From assembly GCF_016097555.1 (NCBI RefSeq), contig NC_054704.1, forward strand, positions 71,488,722-71,552,721: a DNA stretch of 64,000 nt, given 5' to 3'. The notes below the pieces were generated by a model. That model saw nothing but the letters and a program-made list of their open reading frames with translations. It did no database searches and had not been told where the DNA came from. Source of the DNA: Gigantopelta aegis (Eukaryota > Mollusca > Gastropoda > Neomphalida > Peltospiridae). This document shows positions 36,701 to 48,700 of the stretch, piece after piece. Position 1 is the first letter of the stretch. Each line of letters starts with the position of its first letter. The translations under genes and the position numbers were made by a program.

Positions 36701-39700
36701 CCTGCCCATTGATAAATTACCGTATTTGACCGGAAATAAGCCCAGGGGCCCAAGACAACTCATTGTAAGCTTAGCATGGGGTGGGCTTATTCCCAGACAA
36801 GGGGCCAGTTTTGTTGAAAAAAACAACAAAAAAAACGAAATAATTAAAATAAATAATAATTAAATGAACTAGGAAGAAAACAAAAAACGTCCAGTAGCAC
36901 ATCTATTAATTAGTGTTCCATTTGTTATTAATAAATAATAATTGTTTATTAATTAAATTGTTTTTTTTACTAGTATCTAATTATCAGAAACACACCTTCT
37001 ATGTTACAATTACTTACCAGTGCTGTTTATTTACATCCAAAATTTAATGCTGAGAAGACTTAAAACAACAAACTCAATAGCCTATACACACGTTTCTGAC
37101 AGGCAGCCAGCTTACACTACAAAGAATTGTCAATCTAGGCCATTGTTCTTAGCCAATCAGAATAAGGTATTTGCCTAATTAGCATTAACTGCGGACCCAG
37201 TGTGGTGGTAAAAATAGACATTGGTTTTTAGTTCAGACTTGGGTTTGGGTACTTCAAAAAAATGCTGCAGGCATGAAATTGAAAACAATGTTACACACTG
37301 TTACTGTTAGACTACTAAATCTCACTGGTGGTAAAATATTGTGTTACATTTGTGTTTAATTATCTGCAGGAGGTATGACCTTTTAAATGAACTTTGAGCA
37401 AACTTGCAGTTTTGTGTTATTTATAAGGTGACGAAGTTGGGGGTGGGCTTATTTACGAATGAGGGCCTAATTTCTTAAATGCTATCAAAACGGAGGGGGG
37501 CTTATTCAAAGACATGGGCTAATTTCCGGTCAAATATGGTACCTGATTGCAATTTTTTATACATTGTTGTTTTCAATAGATGGAGCTGTAATAATCGTAT
37601 TTAATGCATGTGGAAGATAGCTTTAAGTGCATGCTTAACATTACGTTGCTCCTGAAAGTTCTTTTTGATTGGTGAAATTAATAAGCTAATGGTATCATCA
37701 ATCTGAAGTCTTTTGTGCTCCTTGATAAATAAAATGTTAAAAATTCACATTAAGCATCTTATAAAGTAGGTGTATTAAGAGCACAAATGCTCAAGTTACA
37801 ATATATATTATGGCAAGTTGCCTCACATTGCTGGTAAAATATTAACTATTGTATCTTTTTGTTTTAAATTAAGGAATCGTTCTCTTGCATAATAAATTAC
37901 TAGGACTTTCTCTATTTGTTGGTTTAAGTATTAGTTAAAGCTGGGCGGTATACTGTATATACCATTCGGTATCGGTATTATGTTAATACCGATTTACCGT
38001 ACCAAGCACAGGGTTGAAAATTAGCATGCTAAGGGTGACTAAGACTTTTATAAAGGTAGTCTGTTGTTGTTCTATGCTCTCTGTGTATAGACTGCATATG
38101 TATTTAAGCACTATTAAATGTACATGCATCAACACTGTAAATGTCATGAATGTTCTAACAATATAGTCCAGCATCCAACAGATTTAAGATTAATTTTTTG
38201 AAATACTGCCTAATTATCAGAAACATCTTGTGCCAACATCTCATATTGTTTAGAACCGGCTAAACTATATTACCATGGGGACTACATCGAAAGGAAGTTA
38301 TGGTCCCTTAAATGTACTTTGGACCCCATGTGGAGAAAACTGCAGCCCCCTAACCCCAATTCAGAGCATGCTGCATGAATATCTAAAATCGAAGAAATTT
38401 ATGTTTATCCATTAGATCTCGGATTTCCTTCCATTTCCAAGATCCATTAAGATGTAAGTATCAGAAAATCTCCAGTAAGTAACTGACAAACAAAAGAACT
38501 AATTGATCCTTATTACTTATATATGTAATTAGTATTGATAATTATTTTTAATATTAATTACTGTCTGGTCTGTAGGCCTACTGGCACACTTATGTGTGTA
38601 CACTACATCCTTATTGATGAAGTGAAGAATGTTTGTACTTTAAAATTTCGAGTCTATGTCATGTCATTGAGCAAGTCATTATGGTAAGATTGCTAAATAA
38701 TAATTGTTTATTCACCATAGGTACTGCATCACAATTTGACACTTATTTTCTAAGGTTTCAAGCATAGGCCTGTACCTTAAGCAGCAGATAATCCAACTGA
38801 AAAAAGTGACTTATAGCACTTAGTGATAGGCCTACAATGTAGTACATGTATAAATAATGAATGGTAAAACAATTTTTTTTAATGGTTAAAGAATTTAAAA
38901 AATGGAATTGTCACAATTCAGCAATAAATGGCAGAAAAATAGTCATATATATGGAACTTTTTTAAAATGCCAAACAAATGCTATTTCATTGTACATAGTT
39001 AAATAGATGGCAGGGGCGGTACGTAGCCCTGTGGTATAACACTCGCTTGGTGTGCTGACAGTCTGGGAATGATCCCTGTCAGTAGTCCCATTGGGCTATT
39101 TCTTGCTCTATCCAGTGCACCACAACTGGTATATCAAAGGCCATGGTATGTGCTATCCTGTCTCTGGGATGGTGCATATAAAAGATCCATTGCTACTAAT
39201 TGAAAAATGTAATGCGTTTCCTCTGTAAGACTATATATCAAAATTACAAATCACATGACACAAGAACAGGTTGCTGTTTGTCACAAAGAACTACAAACAA
39301 GATTTCATTTAGCAAAGATAGTAAAAGGAACCCTGTAGTACCATCGTTTTGTCCCATTATCACAGTCTACAATGCAAATTTTCAAACTGAGTTCACAATC
39401 CAATCCACCCTAATTGGTACAAATTCAAGATACTAGCAGTTTCGATGATAGTAATGACGATTCACAAATTCCACTAGAAATAAAGGTGCAGAACTTTGTC
39501 TGCAGCCTCTATGATGGTCTTCCTTGGATTGGTTTGGTGGATGAAGTTTCAGAGGAATTTGGAGACTATAACGTTAAGTTCATGCACCCTCATGGACCTT
39601 CAAGGCAGTTCCACTTGCCATCAAAAGCAGACAGGTGTTGGATTCCAGAAAGGGATATACTTTGTGTTATTAACACCCCATCCTTGATATAATCGTCATC

Positions 39701-42700
39701 CAGGAATGACAGTATCTGCCAAAATGATCTCATCAGAATTTCCAAAGTCTGTTCAACATGGATAGTTAAAGACTAGAAAGCTTGTGACTTCAATCAAGTA
39801 GTCAGACTCCTCAAATAAACAGAAATACAATAATATATAAAATTAACAAAAGATGAAGGAAACTACCAGTAGTGATTTATAGATTCTATTTTCCTTAATC
39901 AATTGGTTGCCTGGTTGCCACACTATATTGTATCATTAACATTCATGACATTTACAGTGTTGACGCATATACATTTAATAGTGAAATGCATGCAGTCTAT
40001 ACACAGATAGCATAGAACAACAGCAGGTAAACATATTTCAATTTGAAATTGCTGACTAATGAAACATTTTCCACCTCCAATTTTTTTATATGTTGTAGAT
40101 AACATGTTGGGCTATAATTTTAATCAAAGGTCATCTCAAGGTCAAGTGTCCCACAAGGTCAAGTTCAAGGTCAAAATATAGGTCAAACGGTCATCAGCCC
40201 AAAAGTAACCCAAATGGCAGGAATAATGCCAGATTTGGATTCCTTGTAATTCCCCCTTTCCGATGATACCTCATTTGTCACAATTGGACCATTGGTTGCT
40301 GAGTTATGGCAATTTTTGAGAGAGAAAAACAGAAAGGAAAAAAAAGGCCATAACTCGGAAACCGTTGGTCCGATTCAGCTGAAACTAGGAATTTCAGGTT
40401 TCAGTGAAATTGGAGAGGGTAGGGTTTAAATTTCCTAGTTGAATTTGAGAAGGGCCAATAAGATTTTTCTTCAACTGGCCCTGCTGGCGACCATGGATTC
40501 CATGTTAATTTTCAACCCTGCAAGCAAATTTCAAAATATCGAAATTTCGGTATTGAAAAATATTTCCCAGAAGGCGCTAATAATATATCTGACGAATGCA
40601 AAATGGGTTGGTATAAATCAGACAAGAGCCATGTGTATGGAATTTAATTGTATTTAGATGAAATTAGCAGGTGAGCCATAACACAGGCATGCATTTAAAG
40701 CCAACTATACCGAAAATAGCGCTCGATATCTGTATCGTATCAATACCGAATACCGAATACCGTACTGATACTGAGATAAATCACCCCCAAAATACCGATA
40801 TCGATACTGAACCTCAAATTTCAATATCGCCCAGCTCTGGCATTAGTAAAGATTTTTGTTAATATACTTCTCATGTCAACATTCATGCTAATTTTATCCA
40901 CTTCTTTCAGGGTTTGAAGAATGTCGGCGACAGAATGACCCACTCAACTGTCCTCTGTGTCGTACCCGTTGGAAATCAACCACTGTCGAAATCAAAAGGT
41001 TAATGTTTAAATGGATTTTTTTTCAGAAGAAATATCTCAATGAATTCAGAAAACTTTTGTTGTGACTTGTATTGCTTACTGATCTGTAACATTTTATCAC
41101 TTTTATTATTCCTACCCAGCCTTTATTTATTCAGGATTGACCTTTTTGCATTACAGCCATTGTGCATTACAGTGCTTATGATAATGCTTATCTCCCCATA
41201 AATACCTGAAATTATTATTACTGCTATTAATAGTAGGAATTAATGACTGTTAAAACCAATCAAAATAAATTGAGAATGCTCATTAGGTTACCAGGAGGTT
41301 ACCACACGTAAGGAAAGGTGAGAATGGTATCTAAAAATAACAGCAGGCCATATATTACTTTCTAGTTTGAGCCCTGTTCTTGCTGTGCAATTGTACGTCT
41401 ATTTTCTTGTTTTTGTAAGTGTTTTGTTAGAAAGAAAGAATGAATAATTAAAGACACTCCTGTATGATAATTACTTCATAATTACTTCGGCTATTAGGTG
41501 TCACACAAAAGGTAAGTGTATGAATGTATGTATTTTTGTTTAAAATGTTATAGTTTGTCAAATAACAATGTATGTTTATGCATCGATTCATATTATGAAA
41601 TTGTTATTTATTACAGTTGCCAGAATGATAACGAAGACACTCCAGAGGTTCCGCCAAACACCCGTGCCCCCTCCCCCCAGGGCATACAAGTCGCTGAGGG
41701 TCGACTTCCACATGCAGAGTCTATCCCACAAGAGAACCAAGCAGTTGCCGAGCCCTGGATTGAGGTAATTTTGATTTTTCATAATAAACATAAACTGTTT
41801 TTTTTTTTTGCTACTTTGACTAACACTAGTTGCCTTTTGTAAATTTTAATTTTTTAATTTGTGAGAAATATAGCTTCTCTGCTAGTGTTTCTCCTTGGGT
41901 TAAATCAGTCATTTCTGTACCTTTCATTAGATTTGTTTGGTAGAACTTGAAGTCTCTAAGTGGACCCATTCTTCTGATTTTTTTTTTTTTCTTCTACCGA
42001 GCCAGTTCCGAGACTTGTAGTAAATCGAAGGCTGTTGTATATGCTTTCCTGTCTATGGGGAAAATGTATATAGAAAACTCCTTGATGCTAGTAGAAAAAT
42101 GTAGCAATTTACCTCTGAAGTCTAATTATGTATACTCAACAACAAAAGTTTAGCTAATGTTAAAAGAAATGGCATAACATTTATAAATGAACCTGTTTTT
42201 ATTAATTAGTATTGACATCTGAAATGTTTACCATTTACAAACAACATAAACTCATCAACCTTTGCCTTAACAGGATGACCTGGTTTTCTTTTAAGTTTAT
42301 TCGACCATGGCAAATTTAGACGTCATAAAAGATATTTGCTAAACTTTCGTTGTTGAGTATATGTTTATCCTGCAACCACCGTTTCTGTTGACAGAATATG
42401 ATGACAGATAAAGCAATGTCATATCTTGCTACTAGCAGGATATGACTTTTGACGTTACTCATGTGACGTCACACGCATAGCTACATTACAAAATCGTTCA
42501 TTTGACCTCTAGGTCATCATACAATGTGGCTGAAATAACAGAAATAATAGCTTTTCCCCTTAATTTTATGGTTTGCAGGATAAAGATAATAACTAGTTAA
42601 TGGCGTTGGATATCTGCTTTATCCTGTTCCGGCCGAATGAGAAATTCTGCTCATCAGAGCCTCGCGCAATTTCCCATTCTTACCTTAATCGGATAAAGCA

Positions 42701-45700
42701 GATATCCCATGTCATTAACTAGTTCTTTTCTATATGTACATACAAGACACATGACATTACCACTCCTGTGACTATATTTACATACAAGACATGACATTAC
42801 TACTCTTGTGACTATATGTACATACAAGACACATGACATTACTACTCTTGTGACCATATTTACATACAAGACACATGACATTACTACTCTTGTGACCATA
42901 TTTACATACAAGACACATGACATTACCACTTTGTGACTATATTTACATACAAGACACATAACATTACTACTCTTGTGACTATATTTACATACAAGACACA
43001 TGACATTACCACTCTGTGACCATATTTACATACAAGACACATGACATTACCACTCTGTGACCATATTTACATACAAGACATGACATTACCACTCTGTGAC
43101 TATATTTACATACAAGACACATGACATTACCATTCTTGTGACCATATTTACATACAAGACACATGACATTGCCACTCTTGTGACTATATTTACATACAAG
43201 ACACATGACATTACCACTCTTGTGACTATATTTGCATAAAAGACACATGACATTACCACTCTTGTGTCTTCATTTCTCATCTATTTCACTTAACCTATAA
43301 GAATAGAATCATGACATCTTGAATGAATTTGCTATCATTATTGCGCCCCATAACTCCCCCAAGACAAATTCAAGGAGAGTAATTTTTAGCTCCCAATGCC
43401 TTGTTGAAAGTGTAGTTTAGTGTGTTCTGCTTTTTAATGATCGGTTCAGCTTTTCTTTTTATATGGGTGTCGCACCCTTGCAATACAGTTTTAAATAATA
43501 TTGTATTTTTATTTTCTAGGTTTTAGGTGAAGACCTTGTGTGCTGTTTGTTTTCCCGAAACTGGTCAATCCGAGAGATGGGCGTAAAACACCTAAGTAAG
43601 GAGGTGGTCGGCACATTGCTGCGGGGGATGGGCGAGGGGCGGTCAGGGGTGATCGTGTCGCCGACGCGCCAGGCTGCGACGAGACAGATGCTGGACACGT
43701 GTTCCACCGTGCTTGCCTTCATGTGTGCTGACCCCGTGTACAGAGTGTTTGTGGCCAGTCTTGTAAGTTGTATGGGGAAAACCCAGAAAATACCTGACTA
43801 AGTAACCAGAATTCTCTCAAACCCAGACAATGTTAGTTAAATAGCACAGTAATATACACAACCCTGTGTACAGTGTGCGTGGCCAGTCTCTTAAGTTGTA
43901 TGGGGAAACCCAGAAAATACCTGACTAAATAACACAATAATATACACGGCCCTGTGTACAGAGTGTTCGTGGCCAGTCTCGTAAGTTGTATGGGGAAAAC
44001 CCAGTAAATACCATACTAAGTAAACCAGAATTGTGTCGAACCCAGACAGTGTTGGTTAAATAACACAGTAATATACACGACCCCGTGTACAGAGTGTTCG
44101 TGGCCAGTCTCGTAAGTTGTATGGGGAAACCCAGAAAATCAGGCCTTTCCCCAGGATTTTTTTAAGGCGCTTACATATTTAGCATCATTATAACACAAAA
44201 ATCAAGCCAAAAGAAGTGGGGTAGTGAGTTGAAAACAGTTGAGTGTTTGTCTTCAATCCATCAAATCATGTTGGGGTTGTTTTTGTGTGGGAGGAGGGGG
44301 GGGGGTTTCTAAAAAAAACCCCATCAATTCCCCACCCCCAACAACTTCATAATTTGCGTCATGTTGTTGTTGATTTCAGCGTTGTGTTAAATGCTTGTTG
44401 TGATTTCTGCTTGTAAAATACCTAAGCTAAGAATGCTGACTTCACAGTATATTCCATTTATAAAAAAAACTACCAAAAAACCCCCAAAACGTTAATAAAA
44501 TAAAATTTTACTTTAAAAAAAAAATCCAGCTAACTTATTAAATGTCATCTCACAGTTTAACAAATATATATCTAGCATTATCTAACAAATATGATTATTG
44601 TAAACTAATTCAGTGTACGTTTAACTGCAATTTGTATAAATACTGCATGCACATTTCCCGCGATCGCGATCTCAGTGCGTGCTCTCGACCATAGGTACAA
44701 AATTAACAAAGACAAAGGAAATAAGAAACTGCAGTTAGGTATTCATTGATGCAAACAACTATTGTTTTTCTACACATTTACATCACGATTTACTCCTGTG
44801 TAATCGTATTGTTCATGTCCGCAACGATATCTCTTGACACGTGGGTGTCAGCTGACTCTGAAGCGTGACGTATATTACGCCGAGAGCTTTCCTCAGTTTT
44901 TTCCTAACGTTCGCGAACTACTTGATTGGTGTCCGTCGTGTCCATTTGGTTTAACGTGAAGCGCACAAAACAGTGTAGCGAACGTTTTGTTTCCGCTCGG
45001 TCTGGCTGAACTCAGCCCTTGGGATAGCCGACATGTCGTTCGGCCCTGAACTGGCATGTGTATTCAAATTGACATGCATTGTCGGTTTGTTTTTTATTAC
45101 TTTGGTTCAAAGACTTTACACAAATTAAAATAGCAAGTTACATATCTTCCAGACATTGAATCGCCGTCACATTGCTGTCATACATGTCAAATGCATGCGT
45201 TAAAATTAATAACCATGATTATTAAAATTAGCAAACATCATAAGGCATACGCTGTATTCTGGATAACACCGTTTCTCGTTACCGGTCGCCAGATCGCTAT
45301 TATGCTAATTGAATATTTGGTATTATTATGTTTGAGGTGTCGAATAGATTATGTAACCGTTTGTTCACATCAGAAGATAGAAAATGACGTTACGGATCAC
45401 AGCTCCATTGTTTTGTATACATGTTACAAATTAAGCCGACACGGTCCTGCAGTTAAGGCGCTTTCCAGACATGAAGGCGCTTACTTGGCTGGCTAAGGGA
45501 GCACGGGCCGTGTCGGCTTATCGCTCTAGGGAAACCCCTGGAAAATACCACACTAAGTAAACCAGAATTGTGTCGAACCCAGACAGTGTTGGTTAAATAA
45601 CACAGTAATATACACGATCCCGTGTACAGAGTGTTCGTGGCCAGTCTCGTAAGTTGTATGAGGAAACCCAGAAAATACCTGACTAAGTAAACCAGAATTC

Positions 45701-48700
45701 TGTCGAAATACATGACCCCATGTACAGTGTTCGTGGCCAGTCTCGTAAGTTGGATGGGAAAACCCAGTAAATACCAGACTAAGTAAACCAGAATTCTGTT
45801 GAAATACATGACCCCATGTACAAAGTGTTCGTGGCCAGTCTTGTAAGTTGGATGGGAAAACCCAGAAAAAAACAGACTAAATAAACCAGAATTCTGTTGA
45901 ACCCAGACAGTGTTGGTTAAATAACACAGTAATATACACGACCCGTTGTACAGTGTACATGGCCAGTCTCGTAAGTTGTATGGGGAAAACACAGAAAAAA
46001 ACAGAAGTCTGACAAAACCGAACGATATCGGTTCAATTGCAGAGTAATATGATACAAAATGGCTTAGTAATAATAGTTGCAAAATGAAGTGGCTTGTTAT
46101 GTCATCACTAATTCTGTTTTGTAAACAAGTGAATGATGCCACAATGTTTTAGTCCTTAACGTTTGGAAATATCAGGCAAGTAATAAATCGCTTACCTCAA
46201 GCTTCAGACGAGTAGAACTTTATCGGTCTACAGGATACGGTTTGAGAATAGGAGGTACAATGAATAAGAGCATAAACCTAAGTAAAATTATCTTACATAT
46301 TCAGTTGATCATAGTGTTTAATTAATCTGTATGTGTTATTAAATAATTCAGTTTAAAGATTGCATTTGTGCACCAGTGACAATTGTTTGACCTGTATTCA
46401 CAGATTACTGTAAATTACCAGTGTCAGCTGCAGTCAGATTTGTCCTTAAAATATATTGGATAGAGGAAAAGATGAAGATTTTTGGCTGAAAAAGTAGTTG
46501 TCATAATAATTGTGAAGTGATTAGGTTATAGTAAACAGTATGTTTCTCACAGTTGGTCATGAGTTACAAGCAAAAACACTGATTCCTCTTTCATTTCAGA
46601 GAGCGCTAAGACAGATGTTGGCTTACACTCCATGTCGAGATAAACAGCAGCAAAATCGGCTTCAGACAAGGATTAAACCCATCGTAGACGCAATAATACT
46701 CAAGTGTACTGATGGAAACAAGTACGTTTAGTGTCACTGTAAACCAAGGAACATCTTATTTTAAAAATGTTATTAGCAACATTTACTGTCAGTTTGAAAA
46801 TTGATTAGCAATTAGAGATTTTAACATTATTTTATAATATTTATATTTAATGAGTTCATATGCTTACCTTTGTTTGATACTGAATAGCCAACACATATTT
46901 TTGTGCTAAGGTGTCTCTAAACGTCATTTCATTCATTCATTCATTCATTCATTCTTTCATTCATCAGGGCTTCTAGAATTTTCATAAAATCCACTAGCCA
47001 TGGGATCATATCACTGTTTAACTATTGACTAGCCACAATTAAAAATTCACTAACCCAACTTTACTTTAAGTTACCATATTTGACCGGAAATAAGCCCAGG
47101 GGGCCAAGACAATTCATTGTGAGCTTAGCATGGGGTGGGCTTATTCCCAGACAAGGGGCCAGTTTAGTTGGAAAAAAAAGAAGTAATAATAATAATAATC
47201 AATAAAATAAATAATACTAATTAAATGAACCAGAAAGAAAACAAAAAACATCTATTAATTAGTGTTCCATTTGTTATTATTAAATAATAATTGTTTATTA
47301 ATATATATATATATATATATATATTTTTTACTAGTATCTAATTATCAGAAACACACCTTCTATGTTACAATTACTTACCAATGCTGTTTATTTACATCCA
47401 AAATTTAATGCTGAGACGACTTAAAACAACAGCAATTAACAACAAACTCAATAGCTTATACACCTTTCTGACACAGACAGCAATCTTACACTGATCAGCT
47501 AGCTATACAAAGAGTTGTCAATCTAGGTCATTGTTCTTAGCCAATCAGAATACGGTATTTGCCTAATTAGCATTAACAGCAGGCACAGTGTGTTGGTAAA
47601 AATAGACATTGGTTTTTAGTTCAGACTTGGGTTTGGGTACTTCAAAGAAATACTGCAAGCATGAAATTGAAAACAATGTTACACACTGTTACTGTTAGAC
47701 TGCTTAATCTCACTGGTGGTAAAATATTGTGTTACATTTGTGTTTAATTACCTGCAGGAGGGTATGACCTTTTAAATGAACTTTGAGCAAACTTGCATTT
47801 TCGTGTTATTTATAAAGTGACGAAGTTGGGGGTGGGCTTATTTACAGATGAGGGCCTAATTTCTTGAATGCTATTAAAATGGAGGGGGGCTTATTCACAG
47901 ACATGGGCTAATTTCCGGTCAAATACGGTAATACAATTTTACTAAATAATAGTAATAATCGAATATGTCACCTAAAGAGGGAAATGGAGCTTAAAAATAC
48001 TAACATTGTGAGTGGGGTGGGTGGGGGCAGGGTATACATAATTACAAAATAGACTTAACTGAAACATTTAAAAAAAAAAATTCACTAGCCATTGGGTATG
48101 ACAATAGTAGTTATTTACTAGCCCAACACTGAATATCACTAGCCATGGGAGTGGGACTACCATAATCTAGAAGCCCTGCATTCATTCATTCATTCATTCA
48201 TTCATTCATTCACAGTCACTGTATTTGCATAGCAGTACCAACTAATACAGCATGGTACTTGGTTTTAACATGTTGTGTGTTAACAGGAGGACCAGTCAGC
48301 TGTCTCTGTCCACTCTCGTAGAACTTGCTAAAGGCCAAGATGGAGAACTCGCTGTCGGCAAAGAAATCGTCAATCCAGGTACAGTTCTCCTGTTATTGGA
48401 AGCTTATTTTTAGATACATGGTTGTGTTCAGACATCTTGTTTCCTGGGTCGGGTTTTCTCATTTACGGAGTAGGTGGTCTAGGTTTTAAAGAATATGACT
48501 CTATGGTAATTTTATGTATATATACTGCCAAACTTTGCCTATGTTTGTTATATCTGTCTCTGTTGGTCTCTCCATTTGTCTTTCTCGCGTTCACAAATGT
48601 TGATCAGTCTTTCTTTGTCTGTCTGTCTGTCTGTGTCTCTCTCTTATGGATTAAACAAATATTATCAGAAATTGTATTTTTATTATTTGTCTCTCTGTCA

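Larger units (their letters stand above)
38009..40520. mobile_element. CAGGGTTGAAAATTA element, 2.5 kb, 6-bp target duplication
   Basis: Ends cagggttgaaaattagcatg and, reversed, cagggttgaaaattaacatg; flanked by caagca at 38003-38008 and 40521-40526. It carries a truncated SINE and the decayed YD-W ORF with its 3' block. No transposase recognised. Confidence 0.82.
37936..40839. mobile_element. hAT-like element split by a younger insertion
   Basis: Ends aaagctgggcggtata and, reversed, cagagctgggcgatattg; flanks gtattagt (37928-37935) and gcattagt (40840-40847) make an 8-bp target duplication with one change. Without the inner element it is only about 386 bp. Rich in ccgatatcg/taccgaata repeats. 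Confidence 0.8.

Noticed and set aside
42654-43280. Cys/Val-rich ORFs ([10 protein letters not shown] repeats), resembling a repetitive zinc-binding protein
   Set aside because: The 42-bp unit is a multiple of three, so any open frame persists; the array is intronic and its codons show no constraint.
45453-46142. 229-codon minus-strand ORF
   Set aside because: It runs through the donor array and the edge of the 1.4-kb element; repeats of unequal length and antisense to MAP3K1.
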